Source of the DNA: Acetobacterium sp.
GTDB lineage: Bacteria; Bacillota; Clostridia; Eubacteriales; Eubacteriaceae
DNA: 44,040 nt
Assembly (NCBI RefSeq): GCF_030652775.1
Contig: NZ_JAUSPS010000071.1
Location: 1 to 44,040 of the forward strand
Reading direction: 5' to 3'
In this document: piece after piece, positions 8,574-18,628 of the stretch
Layout: every line of letters begins with the position of its first letter
Position numbering within the stretch: position 1 is the stretch's first letter
Position numbers and translations under genes: made by a program
The notes under the pieces: generated by a model
Seen by the model: the letters and a program-made list of their open reading frames with translations, nothing else
What the model was told of the DNA's origin: nothing
The model's database searches: none

Positions 8574-8888
8574 ATGCATATTAAAAAAGATGATATCGTA
8601 ATGGTAATTTCCGGTAAGGACAAAGGAAAAAAAGGAAAAGTGATTCAGTCTTATCCTAAAGATCGAAAAGTCCTTGTGGAAAATGTAAACATGGTTACTA
8701 AACACCAAAAACCAACACAGCAAGTGCAACAAGGTGGAATAATCCGACAAGAAGGCGCACTAGAAGCGTCTAACGTATTACTCTACTGTGCTAAATGTGA
8801 TCAGGGTGTAAGAACCGGACATAAAGTTTTAAGTGACGGAAAAAAAGTCAGATTTTGTAAAAAATGTAATGAAACATTTAATAATTAA
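8574..8888 (+). CDS. rplX: 50S ribosomal protein L24 (zinc-ribbon form)
   Basis: This 104-residue L24 has an N-terminal KOW motif ([20 protein letters not shown]). Its C-terminus carries two Cys pairs, CAKC and CKKC, spaced about 20 residues apart, which look like a zinc ribbon; many L24 proteins lack these. L24 initiates 50S assembly. It follows rplN by 14 bases with a GGAGG site. Confidence 0.98.
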   Translation: MHIKKDDIVMVISGKDKGKKGKVIQSYPKDRKVLVENVNMVTKHQKPTQQVQQGGIIRQEGALEASNVLLYCAKCDQGVRTGHKVLSDGKKVRFCKKCNETFNN

Positions 8889-8908
8889 TTTCGGGAAGGA
8901 GGACCAAT

Positions 8909-9451
8909 ATGCCCAGATTAAAAGATAAATATCTTACTGAAGTAATTCCAGCAATGATGGAAAAGTTTCAATATAAAAATGTTATGGAAGTTCCTAAACT
9001 AGAAAAAGTAGTGCTCAACATGGGTTTAGGAGATTGCAAAGACAACTCTAAAGCTTTAGAAGCCGCAGTGATCGACCTTGGAATTATTGCCGGTCAACGA
9101 CCAGTAATAACAAAGGCGAAAAAGTCTGTTGCTAACTTTAAAGTCCGAGAAGGCATGAACATTGGAGCGAAAGTAACTTTGAGAAATGTTCGTATGTACG
9201 AATTTACCGACAAGTTATTCAACGTTGCCCTTCCTCGAGTACGTGACTTCAGAGGTTTGTCCAACAAATCCTTTGACGGACGTGGTAATTATGCTTTTGG
9301 TATAAAAGAACAGCTCATTTTCCCTGAAATTGATTATGACAAGGTTGAACAAGTACGAGGCATGGATATCATGTTTGTCACAACGGCAAACACCGATGAA
9401 GAAGCTCACGAACTGTTAAGACTGCTTGGCATTCCATTCAGTAGAGCATAA
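8909..9451 (+). CDS. rplE: 50S ribosomal protein L5
   Basis: This 180-residue L5 begins [26 protein letters not shown]. The family signature is [14 protein letters not shown], and it ends [11 protein letters not shown]5 binds 5S rRNA and contacts the P-site tRNA. A GGAAGGAGG site precedes it. Confidence 0.99.
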   Translation: MPRLKDKYLTEVIPAMMEKFQYKNVMEVPKLEKVVLNMGLGDCKDNSKALEAAVIDLGIIAGQRPVITKAKKSVANFKVREGMNIGAKVTLRNVRMYEFTDKLFNVALPRVRDFRGLSNKSFDGRGNYAFGIKEQLIFPEIDYDKVEQVRGMDIMFVTTANTDEEAHELLRLLGIPFSRA

Positions 9452-9464
9452 GGAGGACGGTACA

Positions 9465-9650
9465 GTGGCAAAAAAAGCGATGAAAGAAAAACAACAACGC
9501 AAAGCAAAATATTCAACTCAGGCGTATACACGTTGCCGAATTTGTGGACGACCACATTCTGTTTTACAGAAATTTGGCATTTGTCGTATATGTTTCCGAG
9601 AATTAGCATATAAAGGCGAAATCCCTGGCGTAAGAAAAGCAAGCTGGTAA
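9465..9650 (+). CDS. rpsZ: 30S ribosomal protein S14, type Z (zinc-binding)
   Basis: This 61-residue short S14 starts at GTG 9465 behind AAGGAGGAC. It carries CRIC and CRIC pairs (CxxC...CxxC), the zinc-binding form, and ends [13 protein letters not shown]. An in-frame ATG at 9426 would give an unrelated N-terminal extension inside rplE and is rejected. Confidence 0.98.
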   Translation: MAKKAMKEKQQRKAKYSTQAYTRCRICGRPHSVLQKFGICRICFRELAYKGEIPGVRKASW

Positions 9651-9683
9651 AAACAAACTGGCAAAGAAAAGGAGGTACCGAGT

Positions 9684-10082
9684 ATGGTTATGACTGATCC
9701 TATTGCGGATATGTTAACACGCATCAGAAATGCAAATGATGCAGGTCATAAAACAGTTGAGATGCCTGCTTCAAAAGAAAAGAAAGCAATTGCTCAAATT
9801 CTTTTAGAAGAAGGTTATATTACTAAAGTTGATTACATTGCCGATGAAAAGCAAGGCGTAATTAAAATTACACTCAAATACGGAGAAAACAAAAGTCGTG
9901 TCGTGGCAGGCATCAAAAGAATCTCCAAACCAGGTTTACGAGTATATGCCGGTAAAGACGATGTGCCAAAGGTATTAAACGGCCTTGGTATTGCCATCGT
10001 TTCTACATCAAAAGGCGTAATGACAGATAAAAAAGCAAGAAAAGCCGGCGTTGGCGGCGAAGTGATATGTTACGTTTGGTAA
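9684..10082 (+). CDS. rpsH: 30S ribosomal protein S8
   Basis: This 132-residue S8 begins [17 protein letters not shown] and ends with the classic [11 protein letters not shown]. The spacing of AAGGAGGT favours ATG 9684 over the in-frame ATG two codons later. S8 binds the central domain of 16S rRNA and represses the spc operon in E. coli. Confidence 0.99.
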   Translation: MVMTDPIADMLTRIRNANDAGHKTVEMPASKEKKAIAQILLEEGYITKVDYIADEKQGVIKITLKYGENKSRVVAGIKRISKPGLRVYAGKDDVPKVLNGLGIAIVSTSKGVMTDKKARKAGVGGEVICYVW

Positions 10083-10106
10083 CAAATTAAGACAGGAGGT
10101 AAAAAG

Positions 10107-10643
10107 ATGTCAAGAGTAGGAAAAGCACCCGTTGCGATCCTCCCAGGAGTCGACATTAAAAAAGACGGTCAGACTTTGACAGTCAAAGGTCCATTAGGAC
10201 AACTAGTTAGAACTTTTCATCCTGATGTCATCATCGATGTCCAAGATAGCGAAGTCGTTGTCACCCGACCATCTGAAAGTAAGCTGCATAAATCGCTTCA
10301 CGGTTTAACCCGAGCTTTAATTCAAAACATGGTTACTGGTGTCAGCACCGGCTTTACAAAAACCCTGGAAATCAGTGGAGTAGGATATAGAGCAGAAAAA
10401 AAAGGAACCAAGTTAGTGATGAATTTAGGGTACTCACATCCCGTTGAGATGGAAGATCCTGAAGGCGTGGAAGCGGTTCCAGAAACCAATACTAAAGTCC
10501 TAATTAAAGGCATTAGCAAAGAAGCCGTGGGTGCCCATGCAGCCAATATTCGCGCGAAACGCCCACCAGAACCTTACAAGGGTCATGGGGTACGATATTC
10601 TGACGAAGTAATTCGACGTAAAGAAGGTAAAACAGGTAAATAA
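10107..10643 (+). CDS. rplF: 50S ribosomal protein L6
   Basis: This 178-residue L6 begins [17 protein letters not shown]. It has two repeated domains and the family signature [26 protein letters not shown] at the C-terminus. It sits near the factor-binding site of the 50S subunit. Confidence 0.99.
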   Translation: MSRVGKAPVAILPGVDIKKDGQTLTVKGPLGQLVRTFHPDVIIDVQDSEVVVTRPSESKLHKSLHGLTRALIQNMVTGVSTGFTKTLEISGVGYRAEKKGTKLVMNLGYSHPVEMEDPEGVEAVPETNTKVLIKGISKEAVGAHAANIRAKRPPEPYKGHGVRYSDEVIRRKEGKTGK

Positions 10644-10683
10644 CCTGCTAGCCCGTCAAAGATGATGAAGGGAGTAAAACTCG

Positions 10684-11052
10684 ATGATTAAAAAACCCAT
10701 TAAAAATAAAATCCGTATCGCTCGTCACTATCGGGTCCGAAACAAAGTTTCCGGAACTGAAATGAGACCACGCTTAAACGTATTTAGAAGTAATAAAAAT
10801 ATTTATGCTCAAATTATAGATGATACTAAAGGTATCACATTGGTTTCTGCTTCTTCCAATGACTCTGATCTTAAAGGTCAGCTGTCAAAAGGTGGAGATA
10901 AAGCAGCAGCTAAAGCCGTAGGTCAGGCAATTGCCAAACGTGCTCTTGAAAAAGGCATCGAAGCAGTTGTATTTGATCGAGGCGGTTACGTATATCATGG
11001 TAGAGTAAAAGAATTGGCTGACGGCGCTCGTGAAGCCGGCCTGAAATTCTAA
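10684..11052 (+). CDS. rplR: 50S ribosomal protein L18
   Basis: This 122-residue L18 begins [25 protein letters not shown], has [20 protein letters not shown], and ends [15 protein letters not shown]. It binds 5S rRNA together with L5. Its ribosome binding site (AAGGGAG) is weaker than that of its neighbours. Confidence 0.99.
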   Translation: MIKKPIKNKIRIARHYRVRNKVSGTEMRPRLNVFRSNKNIYAQIIDDTKGITLVSASSNDSDLKGQLSKGGDKAAAKAVGQAIAKRALEKGIEAVVFDRGGYVYHGRVKELADGAREAGLKF

Positions 11053-11069
11053 GTAAAGGAGGTCATTTG

Positions 11070-11576
11070 ATGCAAAACAAAAAAATCGATCCAAGTACAT
11101 TAGATTTGAAGGAAAAAGTCGTTGCCATCAACCGCGTAACTAAGGTTGTTAAAGGTGGTCGTAACTTCAGATTCAGCTGTCTTGTGATTGTTGGAGACGA
11201 AAACGGTCATGTTGGCGTCGGTAAAGGAAAAGCGATGGAAATTCCAGATGCGATTCGTAAAGGTATCGATGCAGCAAAAAAATCATTAATCAAAGTGCCA
11301 ATGGTTGGAACAACCATTCCTCACTTAGTCAATGGTGAAGCTGGTGCAGGTCATGTATTACTAAAACCTGCCGGAAAAGGTACTGGAGTTATTGCTGGCG
11401 GACCTGTCCGTGCGGTATTGGAATTAGCTGGTATCAGAGATATTCGTACTAAATCTTTAGGATCAAACAATGCCCGTAACATGGTTAATGCTACAATGGC
11501 AGGCCTTGCAGAACTGACTACTCTTGAAGAAGTAGCAGCAAAACGCGGTAAAAAACCTGAAGAAATTTTAGATTAG
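11070..11576 (+). CDS. rpsE: 30S ribosomal protein S5
   Basis: This 168-residue S5 contains [34 protein letters not shown] and [21 protein letters not shown] 11070 lies six bases after AAAGGAGGT; the TTG one codon earlier is less likely. S5 shapes the mRNA entry channel and affects decoding fidelity. Confidence 0.99.
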   Translation: MQNKKIDPSTLDLKEKVVAINRVTKVVKGGRNFRFSCLVIVGDENGHVGVGKGKAMEIPDAIRKGIDAAKKSLIKVPMVGTTIPHLVNGEAGAGHVLLKPAGKGTGVIAGGPVRAVLELAGIRDIRTKSLGSNNARNMVNATMAGLAELTTLEEVAAKRGKKPEEILD

Positions 11577-11587
11577 GAGGAATCATT

Positions 11588-11770
11588 ATGGCTAAGCAAT
11601 TAGAAATTACACTAAAGAAAAGTTTAATTGGTCGTAACCCGAAACAACGGGCAACCATTCAAGCTTTAGGCCTGAAGAAAATTGGCCAGACCGTAACTCA
11701 TAATGATACCCCTCAGATTCGTGGCATGATTCATATAACAGACTTCATGCTCGAAGTAAAAGAAGTATAG
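11588..11770 (+). CDS. rpmD: 50S ribosomal protein L30
   Basis: This 60-residue L30 begins [31 protein letters not shown] and continues [15 protein letters not shown]. Length and motifs are standard for the bacterial family. It lies 11 bases after rpsE and 11 before rplO. Confidence 0.98.
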   Translation: MAKQLEITLKKSLIGRNPKQRATIQALGLKKIGQTVTHNDTPQIRGMIHITDFMLEVKEV

Positions 11771-11781
11771 GAGGTGTCAAT

Positions 11782-12225
11782 ATGAAGTTACATACTTTAA
11801 GTCCAGCCCCAGGTTCAAAAAAGGCACCCAAGAGAAAAGGACGCGGTACTGGTTCTGGTCTTGGAAAAACTGCTGGTCGTGGACAGGATGGACAAAAATC
11901 ACGTTCCGGTGGTGGTGTTCGACCAGGTTTTGAAGGTGGACAAATGCCATTAGCACGTCGTTTACCAAAACGTGGTTTTTCAAACGCCCGATTCAAAAAA
12001 ACATTTGCAATAGTCAACGTGGGAGAGCTGAATGCATTTGATGCAAACACCGTGATTACCCCGGAACTATTGCTGGAATACGGATTTATCCGCAAATTAA
12101 ATGATGGCCTGAAGATTCTTGGAAACGGAGAAGTTGAAAAGGCATTCACCATCAAAGCACATAAAATCAGCAAATCAGCTGAGGAGAAAATTCTCGCTGG
12201 AGGAGGAAAGGTAGAGGTGATCTAA
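11782..12225 (+). CDS. rplO: 50S ribosomal protein L15
   Basis: This 147-residue L15 has the glycine- and arginine-rich N-terminus [27 protein letters not shown] and the [18 protein letters not shown] signature. It is a late-assembly protein. It ends one base before the secY start, and its last codons carry the secY ribosome binding site. Confidence 0.99.
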   Translation: MKLHTLSPAPGSKKAPKRKGRGTGSGLGKTAGRGQDGQKSRSGGGVRPGFEGGQMPLARRLPKRGFSNARFKKTFAIVNVGELNAFDANTVITPELLLEYGFIRKLNDGLKILGNGEVEKAFTIKAHKISKSAEEKILAGGGKVEVI

Positions 12226-12226
12226 T

Positions 12227-13486
12227 ATGGTCTCTACCTTGAAGGATGCTTGGAAAATTCCAGATCTACGACGAAAGATAATAATTACGTTAGCACTGCT
12301 GTTTGTATATCGTTTGGGATCCTTCATACCGGTTCCATTTATTGATACCGCACAGTTAAGTCAACTCGTCAGTAATAGTGGGATTTTTGGTCTGTTTGAC
12401 ATTATATCCGGTGGTAACTTTGGTAATTTCACTATTTTTGCCATGAGTATTACACCGTATATTAATGCATCAATTATCATGAACCTTTTAGCATTTGCAA
12501 TTCCGGCTCTGGAAGCGCTTCAAAAAGAAGGGGAAGAAGGACGGAAGAAACTGGCTCAGTATACCCGTTACCTGACCATTATTTTGGCGCTGATCCAGGC
12601 TCTGGGAATGAGCTTGTCCTTCGGTGATTTACTAACTGATAAAACACCATTTACCGTATTTACTGTTGTTTTATGTATTACCGCAGGGACTGCGTTTTTA
12701 ATGTATCTGGGTGAACAAATCACCGAAAATGGTATCGGCAACGGTATCTCGCTGATTATCTTCATCAGTATCATTTCCCGGATCCCCTCTGCAATTGGCC
12801 AAATGTACCAATATCTGACGATTGGAACACTTAATATTATCACCTTGATCGTATTTCTTGTCTTCGTTGTAGTGGTTATATTTGGTGTGGTGGCAGTTCA
12901 GGAAGGGCAGCGACGGATACCGGTTCAATATGCAAAGCGAGTTGTTGGTCGAAAAATGTATGGTGGACAAACCACTCACATTCCGATGCGAGTGAATATG
13001 GCAGGCGTTATCCCGGTAATCTTTGCTAGTTCATTAACCTTATTTCCGGCAACAATTGCAAGTTTTTTTCCGACATCAGCTTTTGCAAATTTTATTTCAA
13101 CTTATTTAGCCTGGGGATCCTGGCTTACTAATATTATTTACGTCATATTAATTATTGCGTTTACCTATTTCTATACAGCTGTAACATTTAATCCGTTTGA
13201 TATCGCAGAAAATATTAAGAAACAAGGCGGTTATATTCCTGGCATCAGACCAGGGAAACCAACTGTAGAGTACTTGTCGAGAATTATGAACCGATTAACA
13301 TTATTTGGTGGCGTCTTCTTAGCGATCATTGCTGTTATTCCTATTTTTGTAGGTAATTTTATGGGTGTCAATCTTCAATTCGGCGGAACAAGTTTGCTGA
13401 TTGTCGTTGGGGTTGCACTTGAAACGGTTAAGCAGATAGAAGCAGAAATGATGATGAGACACCATCAGGGATTTTTAAAATCTTAA
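12227..13486 (+). CDS. secY: Protein translocase subunit SecY
   Basis: This 419-residue, ten-span membrane protein forms the SecYEG channel. It starts MVSTLKDAWKIPDLRRKI, and contains the plug-region GGNFGNFTIFAMSITPYINASI, the cytosolic EGQRRIPVQYAKR loop, and the C-terminal GGTSLLIVVGVALETVKQIEAEMMMR. It lies at its usual place between rplO and adk. Confidence 0.98.
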   Translation: MVSTLKDAWKIPDLRRKIIITLALLFVYRLGSFIPVPFIDTAQLSQLVSNSGIFGLFDIISGGNFGNFTIFAMSITPYINASIIMNLLAFAIPALEALQKEGEEGRKKLAQYTRYLTIILALIQALGMSLSFGDLLTDKTPFTVFTVVLCITAGTAFLMYLGEQITENGIGNGISLIIFISIISRIPSAIGQMYQYLTIGTLNIITLIVFLVFVVVVIFGVVAVQEGQRRIPVQYAKRVVGRKMYGGQTTHIPMRVNMAGVIPVIFASSLTLFPATIASFFPTSAFANFISTYLAWGSWLTNIIYVILIIAFTYFYTAVTFNPFDIAENIKKQGGYIPGIRPGKPTVEYLSRIMNRLTLFGGVFLAIIAVIPIFVGNFMGVNLQFGGTSLLIVVGVALETVKQIEAEMMMRHHQGFLKS

Positions 13487-13509
13487 AATGAACTGGAGTT
13501 AAGTGAAAA

Positions 13510-14169
13510 ATGAGAATTGTATTATTAGGACCTCCGGGAGCTGGCAAAGGGACACAGGCTAAGCGCATTTGCGAAACCTATAATATCCCACATATTTCAA
13601 CTGGTGACCTCTTTAGAGATAACATGAGTAAGGATACACCATTAGGCAAAAAAGCAAAAGAATATATGTCACAAGGCCTTTTGGTGCCCGATGATTTAGT
13701 AATTGATATGGTTGAAGACCGTTTGACCCATGATGATGTGCTGGCAGCCGATTATGGTTATTTGCTAGACGGATTTCCCCGAACAGTGGATCAGGCTGTA
13801 GCCCTTTGTCGAATCAACGCCAAGCGCGATTGCGAGTTGGATTTTGCAATTAACCTTGATGTCCCATTCGATATTTTGATAGAACGTGTCTCTGGCCGGC
13901 GGATTTGTCCGACTTGTCATGCAACCTATCATATCAAGTACAGTAAACCGAAGGTTGAGGGTGTCTGTGATTTAGACGGAACACCATTATACCAGCGGGA
14001 AGACGACAAAGTTGAGACAGTAAAGAAACGAATTCAAGTTTATCAGGATCAGACCGAACCATTAATTGAATTTTATGAAGACAAACAAAAGATCATCAAT
14101 ATTAATGGGCTGCAACATATGAACGACGTTTTTGATAACATTGAAGAAATCCTAAGTGGAGTTAATTAA
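13510..14169 (+). CDS. adk: Adenylate kinase
   Basis: This 219-residue kinase interconverts ATP+AMP and 2 ADP. It has the P-loop [11 protein letters not shown] (residues 7-17), [11 protein letters not shown], and DGFPRT. The long LID contains CPTC and a later CDLD, the Cys3-Asp zinc site known from Gram-positive adenylate kinases. It is transcribed with secY and map. Confidence 0.98.
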   Translation: MRIVLLGPPGAGKGTQAKRICETYNIPHISTGDLFRDNMSKDTPLGKKAKEYMSQGLLVPDDLVIDMVEDRLTHDDVLAADYGYLLDGFPRTVDQAVALCRINAKRDCELDFAINLDVPFDILIERVSGRRICPTCHATYHIKYSKPKVEGVCDLDGTPLYQREDDKVETVKKRIQVYQDQTEPLIEFYEDKQKIININGLQHMNDVFDNIEEILSGVN

Positions 14170-14171
14170 AG

Positions 14172-14921
14172 ATGATAACCATAAAATCCCAAAAGGAAAT
14201 TGATCTGATGCGCCATGCTGGTAAGATTGTGGCAGGCGCCCATGCTTTGGCTGGACAAATGATCAAGCCTGGGGTAACAACACAAGAACTTGATCATGCA
14301 GTCGAACATTACATTCGTGATGCAGGAGCAATTCCAACATTCAAAGGCTATGGTGGATTCCCAAACTCAATCTGTGCTTCAATAAATGAAGTGGTTGTTC
14401 ATGGGATTCCCGAGAAGAGGCGATTGCAGGATGGTGACATCATCAGTATTGACATCGGAGCGACATACAACGGTTACGTCGGCGATGCTGCGGTTACCCA
14501 TGGTGTCGGCAACATTTCAGAAGAAGCAGAAAAACTGATCAGAGTCACCCGGGAGTCCTTTTATAAAGGAATCGCCTATGCAAAAGATGGCTTTCGATTG
14601 TCAGATATTTCAAATGCCATCCAGAAGTATGTTGAGGAGAACGGATTTTCTGTTGTCCGAGACTATGTTGGACATGGTGTTGGAAAGCAAATGCACGAAG
14701 ATCCACCGATTCCTAACTATGGACCCAAGGGACGTGGTCCCCGGTTGCGGCAGGGAATGACCCTGGCCATTGAACCAATGGTCAATGCGGGAACCTTTGA
14801 CGTTGTTACATTGAAGGATGGATGGACGGTGGTGACTACCGATGGTAAGCTCTCTTCACATTATGAGCACACCATTCTGATTACCGGAACCGGCGATCCG
14901 GAACTTTTAACTGTGATTTGA
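14172..14921 (+). CDS. map: Methionine aminopeptidase, type I
   Basis: This 249-residue enzyme removes the initiator Met. The dimetal ligands are visible: Asp in [17 protein letters not shown] (two Asp), His in [12 protein letters not shown], Glu in LAIEPMV and Glu in HYEHTILIT. It has no N-terminal zinc extension. It starts two bases after the adk stop. Confidence 0.98.
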   Translation: MITIKSQKEIDLMRHAGKIVAGAHALAGQMIKPGVTTQELDHAVEHYIRDAGAIPTFKGYGGFPNSICASINEVVVHGIPEKRRLQDGDIISIDIGATYNGYVGDAAVTHGVGNISEEAEKLIRVTRESFYKGIAYAKDGFRLSDISNAIQKYVEENGFSVVRDYVGHGVGKQMHEDPPIPNYGPKGRGPRLRQGMTLAIEPMVNAGTFDVVTLKDGWTVVTTDGKLSSHYEHTILITGTGDPELLTVI

Positions 14922-14933
14922 GTTGGTGGTTGG

Positions 14934-15236
14934 ATGAATGAATTTAAAGTTGGACAAGTGGTTTGTTCTACAGCTGGCCGGGATAAAGGTCAGTTTATGG
15001 TGGTTATTGAAGTGGTGGACGACCATTTCACCACGATATCGAATGGAAAGCTTCGAAAAGTGAGTAATCCAAAGCGAAAAAAGGTCAAACACTTGGCGAA
15101 GACGAATCACATAGCCACAGATATTCGTGATAAAATATTAAATGGACAAAAGATAACTAACGCTGAGATAAGAAAAATACTCGAATCCTATCACATGCCT
15201 GATGGTATTGGGGATGAGAATCGTGAGGAGGTTTGA
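14934..15236 (+). CDS. KOW-domain RNA-binding protein (L14e-like)
   Basis: This 100-residue protein has an N-terminal KOW motif (EFKVGQVVCSTAGRDKGQFMVVIEVVDD, residues 3-30) followed by a basic stretch NPKRKKVKHL. Small L14e/L6e-like KOW proteins are commonly found in Clostridia between map and infA; the role is presumed to be ribosome- or RNA-related but is not established. The ribosome binding site is weak (GGTGGTTGG). The gene ends three bases before infA and provides that gene's GAGGAGG site. Confidence 0.85.
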   Translation: MNEFKVGQVVCSTAGRDKGQFMVVIEVVDDHFTTISNGKLRKVSNPKRKKVKHLAKTNHIATDIRDKILNGQKITNAEIRKILESYHMPDGIGDENREEV

Positions 15237-15239
15237 TCA

Positions 15240-15467
15240 ATGGCCAAAAAAGATGTTATCGAAGTAGAAGGCTCAGTTATTGAGTCATTACCAAACACTA
15301 TTTTCTTAGTTGAATTGGAAAATGGACATCAGATAACTGCACATATTTCGGGAAAACTTCGCATGAATTACATAAGAATTTTACCGGGAGATAAGGTAGT
15401 TGTTGAGTTATCCCCATATGATTTGACCCGCGGGCGTATCGTATGGCGTGGAAAAGGGAAATCATAA
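15240..15467 (+). CDS. infA: Translation initiation factor IF-1
   Basis: This 75-residue OB-fold protein is slightly longer than the usual 72. Key stretches are [43 protein letters not shown] and [16 protein letters not shown]-1 occupies the A-site during initiation. Confidence 0.98.
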   Translation: MAKKDVIEVEGSVIESLPNTIFLVELENGHQITAHISGKLRMNYIRILPGDKVVVELSPYDLTRGRIVWRGKGKS

Positions 15468-15480
15468 AGGAGGCATACAA

Positions 15481-15594
15481 ATGAAAGTTAGACCATCAGT
15501 AAAACCGATTTGTGAAAAATGCAAAATTATTAAGAGAAATGGTCGTGTTATGGTAATTTGTGAAAATCCAAAACACAAACAAAAACAAGGTTAA
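15481..15594 (+). CDS. rpmJ: 50S ribosomal protein L36
   Basis: This 37-residue protein begins [20 protein letters not shown] and ends [10 protein letters not shown]. It carries Cys11, Cys14, Cys27 and His32, the zinc-binding form. AAAGGAGGC precedes ATG 15481, 13 bases after infA. Confidence 0.97.
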   Translation: MKVRPSVKPICEKCKIIKRNGRVMVICENPKHKQKQG

Positions 15595-15618
15595 ACCGTC
15601 GAGTCCAGAAAAAAAGAG

Positions 15619-15696
15619 CATGACCGCGGCAATTTTAGTCATGTTCATGATATAAACTACACCCTGGGAATAAAATCAGTTACATCACTAACTGAT
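15619..15696 (+). promoter_or_regulatory. Two hairpins in the rpmJ-rpsM gap
   Basis: This is the longest gap inside the cluster up to this point (146 bases). CATGAC (15619-15624) pairs with GTCATG (15638-15643), and ATCAGTTA (15675-15682) pairs perfectly with TAACTGAT (15689-15696). Neither is followed by a U-tract. They could be an RNA regulatory element or an mRNA processing site at the spc/alpha operon boundary. Confidence 0.45.
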
Positions 15697-15740
15697 TGAC
15701 TCACCAGCATTTAGAAAACAATTTAGGAGGTACACACCCT

Positions 15741-16103
15741 ATGGCAAGAATTGCCGGAGTCGATTTGCCCCGAGATAAGCGGGTCGAAATTGGATTAACT
15801 TATATTTATGGTATTGGACATTCATCATCATTAGAAATCTTAAAAGCTTTAAATATCAATCCTGATACCAGAGTTAAAGATCTTACTGAAACTGAAGTGA
15901 ATGATCTGAGAAATACGATTGATAAATACACCGTTGAAGGTGACCTTCGTAGAGAAGTCAACTTAAACATTAAACGACTGATAGAAATTGGATCTTATAG
16001 AGGATTACGTCATCGTCGAGGACTTCCTGTTAGAGGGCAAAAGACTAAAACTAATGCCAGAACACGAAAAGGTCCTAAACGTCTCGTCAGTAAAAAGAAA
16101 TAA
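15741..16103 (+). CDS. rpsM: 30S ribosomal protein S13
   Basis: This 120-residue S13 begins [26 protein letters not shown]. It contains [28 protein letters not shown] at the C-terminus. ATG 15741 follows TTAGGAGGT; an in-frame upstream ATG at 15696 lies in the hairpin region and is rejected. S13 contacts the P-site tRNA and forms bridges to the 50S subunit. Confidence 0.99.
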   Translation: MARIAGVDLPRDKRVEIGLTYIYGIGHSSSLEILKALNINPDTRVKDLTETEVNDLRNTIDKYTVEGDLRREVNLNIKRLIEIGSYRGLRHRRGLPVRGQKTKTNARTRKGPKRLVSKKK

Positions 16104-16116
16104 GGAGGGCTAAAGA

Positions 16117-16509
16117 ATGGCAGTTAAAAAAGCACGAAGAAAAGTAAAAAAAGTCAAAAAGAATATCGAACGTGGCCAGGCCCATATTCAATCTTCTTTC
16201 AATAATACCATTGTTACCATTACAGATATGTCAGGAAATGCTCTTTCATGGGCAAGTTCTGGTGGATTAGGATTTAAAGGATCGCGAAAAAGTACTCCTT
16301 TTGCTTCTCAAATGGCAGCAGAAGAAGCAGCAAAAGCGGCCATGGAGCATGGACTTAAAAGCGTAGAAGTTTTAGTCAAAGGCCCTGGTTCCGGACGTGA
16401 GGCAGCAATTCGAGCCTTACAGGCGGCTGGATTAGAAATTACCCTGATCCGCGATGTTACGCCTATTCCACATAACGGTTGTCGACCACCTAAGCGACGA
16501 CGAGTATAA
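16117..16509 (+). CDS. rpsK: 30S ribosomal protein S11
   Basis: This 130-residue S11 contains [49 protein letters not shown] and ends [15 protein letters not shown]. It forms part of the mRNA exit region of the platform. AAGGAGGGC precedes it. Confidence 0.99.
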   Translation: MAVKKARRKVKKVKKNIERGQAHIQSSFNNTIVTITDMSGNALSWASSGGLGFKGSRKSTPFASQMAAEEAAKAAMEHGLKSVEVLVKGPGSGREAAIRALQAAGLEITLIRDVTPIPHNGCRPPKRRRV

Positions 16510-16525
16510 TAGGAGGGCGAAAATT

Positions 16526-17155
16526 ATGTCAAGAAATATAGAAGCATCATGCCGACAATGTAGACGTGAAGGTGCAAAACTGTACCTAAAGGGAGAACGT
16601 TGTTATTCAACAAATAAATGTGCGTTCGAAAGACGTCCAACCCCACCAGGCCAACACGGTAAAAGAAGAACAAAATTATCCGAATACGGCCTGCAATTAC
16701 GAGAAAAACAAAAAGCAAAACGTATTTACGGTGTGCTTGAAAAACAATTCCGTGGTTACTTTGAAATTGCTGAAAAGCAAAAAGGAATTACCGGTCACAA
16801 CCTGTTAATTCACTTAGAATCACGTTTGGATAATGTTGTTTATCGACTTGGTTTGGCAACTTCCCGTAAAGAAGCCCGTCAGCTGGTCGATCACGAACAT
16901 TTCCTGATCAACGGCAAAAAACTGAATATCCCTTCTTACATTATGAAAGATGGCGATGTGATTGAAGTCCGACCAAAAAGCAAAAAATCTCAGAAATTCA
17001 AAGACATTTTAGAAGTGACTGAAAATAGAACCGTTGCACCTTGGTTGTCTAAAGATGTTGAAACACTATCAGGAAAAGTCATTGGCAGACCGGCAGTAGA
17101 AGACTTAGATGTCGAAATTGCTGAACATCTTATTGTTGAATTGTATTCTAAATAG
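16526..17155 (+). CDS. rpsD: 30S ribosomal protein S4
   Basis: This 209-residue S4 starts [23 protein letters not shown] with Cys9, Cys12 and two later Cys (CYSTNKC), the zinc-containing form. The S4 RNA-binding domain ([25 protein letters not shown]) is at about residues 92-116. ATG 16526 follows TAGGAGGGC; longer in-frame extensions overlap rpsK and are rejected. S4 starts 30S assembly and often autoregulates the alpha operon. Confidence 0.99.
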   Translation: MSRNIEASCRQCRREGAKLYLKGERCYSTNKCAFERRPTPPGQHGKRRTKLSEYGLQLREKQKAKRIYGVLEKQFRGYFEIAEKQKGITGHNLLIHLESRLDNVVYRLGLATSRKEARQLVDHEHFLINGKKLNIPSYIMKDGDVIEVRPKSKKSQKFKDILEVTENRTVAPWLSKDVETLSGKVIGRPAVEDLDVEIAEHLIVELYSK

Positions 17156-17226
17156 GCTACATGTTCGGGAACCAATTAACCCTCATGTTAATGTATGGAT
17201 TATAAATAAGTAGGAGGGTCTGATAA

Positions 17227-18186
17227 ATGATCGAATTCGAGAAACCAGTCATCGAAATTGTTGATAAAAAAGACGACGATACCTACGGGCGGTTTGTCAT
17301 TGAACCTTTAGAACGGGGATATGGAACCACCCTTGGTAACAGTCTGAGAAGAATAATGCTGTCATCCCTACCGGGTGTGGCAGTTACATCGGTAAAAATT
17401 GAAGGCGTCTTGCACGAATTCTCAACCATTCCGGGAGTAAAAGAGGATGTTATTGAAATCCTTCTGAATCTCAAAGGTCTGGCGGCAGAAATCTACACGG
17501 ATGAGCCTAAAGTTATTTACATTGAAGCATCAGAAGAAGGTGAAATCACTGCTGGTGATATCATCGCAGACTCTGACGTCGACATCCTTAATCCGGAAAT
17601 GCACATTGCTACCTTGTCTAAGGGTTCAACCTTAAACATGGAAATGCGTATTGAAAAGGGTCGAGGCTATGTGGCGGCAGATAAAAATAAATATCCGGGC
17701 ATGCCGATTGGAACCATTCCGATGGATTCAATTTTCTCGCCGATTATTAAAGTTAATTTTCTAGTGGAAAATACCCGGGTCGGTCAAATTACTGACTTTG
17801 ATAAATTAACGATTGATATTTGGACAGATGGAACGACTACCCCGGAAGAAGCCCTTTCTTTAGCGGCCAAGGTTTTAAGTGAACATCTCAACCTGTTCAT
17901 TAATTTAACTGAGCATGCCACTACTGTAGAAATTATGGTAGAAAAAGAAGAAAGTGAAAAAGAACGCATTCGCGAAATGTCAATTGAAGAATTGGAACTT
18001 TCCGTAAGATCCAGTAACTGCTTACGACGAGCGAATATTGATACAGTTGAAAAATTAACACAACGAAGCGAAGAGGACATGATTAAAGTTCGTAACCTCG
18101 GTCGCAAATCTCTTAATGAAATCAAGCACAAACTAGCAGAAATTGGATTGTCCTTGAGTCAAGAAGAAGAAAAGGCAAAGGAGTAA
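17227..18186 (+). CDS. rpoA: DNA-directed RNA polymerase subunit alpha
   Basis: This 319-residue subunit starts [42 protein letters not shown]. The N-terminal dimerisation domain covers about residues 1-230. The C-terminal domain (about 250-310, [21 protein letters not shown] ... [15 protein letters not shown]) binds UP elements and activators. Of all genes in the alpha section it has the longest immediate upstream gap (71 bases). Confidence 0.99.
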   Translation: MIEFEKPVIEIVDKKDDDTYGRFVIEPLERGYGTTLGNSLRRIMLSSLPGVAVTSVKIEGVLHEFSTIPGVKEDVIEILLNLKGLAAEIYTDEPKVIYIEASEEGEITAGDIIADSDVDILNPEMHIATLSKGSTLNMEMRIEKGRGYVAADKNKYPGMPIGTIPMDSIFSPIIKVNFLVENTRVGQITDFDKLTIDIWTDGTTTPEEALSLAAKVLSEHLNLFINLTEHATTVEIMVEKEESEKERIREMSIEELELSVRSSNCLRRANIDTVEKLTQRSEEDMIKVRNLGRKSLNEIKHKLAEIGLSLSQEEEKAKE

Positions 18187-18190
18187 CACT

Positions 18191-18532
18191 ATGGCGGGAT
18201 ATCGAAAACTAGGCCGTCCCTCTGATCAAAGAAGAGCATTATTGCGGAATCTTACGACTGCCCTTTTAGAACACGGTAAAATTGAAACAACCGTAACCAG
18301 AGCGAAGGAAGTTAAAAGAATAGCAGATAAAATGGTCACTTTAGGTAAAAGAGGCGACTTACATGCCAGAAGACAGGCAATTTCTTATATCACTCAAGAA
18401 GCAGTGGTAAAACAATTGTTTGACGAAATAGCACCTAAATATACTGAACGAAACGGTGGATACACACGAATTTATCGTGTTGGGCCACGTCGTGGCGACG
18501 GCGCAGAAATGGCTATAATTGAATTAGTATAA
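18191..18532 (+). CDS. rplQ: 50S ribosomal protein L17
   Basis: This 113-residue L17 begins [34 protein letters not shown] and ends [14 protein letters not shown]. It starts four bases after rpoA and is the last gene before the terminator at 18548. Confidence 0.99.
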   Translation: MAGYRKLGRPSDQRRALLRNLTTALLEHGKIETTVTRAKEVKRIADKMVTLGKRGDLHARRQAISYITQEAVVKQLFDEIAPKYTERNGGYTRIYRVGPRRGDGAEMAIIELV

Positions 18533-18547
18533 TTTATGATGCATACA

Positions 18548-18585
18548 GGGGATTAAGATGTTATTTACGCTTAATCCCTTTCTTG
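18548..18585 (+). terminator. Terminator at the end of the ribosomal cluster
   Basis: GGGATTAAG (18549-18557) pairs perfectly with CTTAATCCC (18570-18578), followed by TTTCTTGT. The T-tract is imperfect, so some readthrough into the ecf genes is possible. TTTACG 18564-18569 and TATTAT 18586-18591 (16-base spacing) could be a weak promoter for the ecf genes overlapping this terminator. Confidence 0.75.
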
Positions 18586-18628
18586 TATTATAAAGTTAAT
18601 TAATTAACACCAAAGAAGGTGATAACAA

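Noticed and set aside
15696..15740. Extended N-terminus for S13
   Set aside because: The extension lies in the hairpin region and precedes the AGGAGGT site used by ATG 15741.
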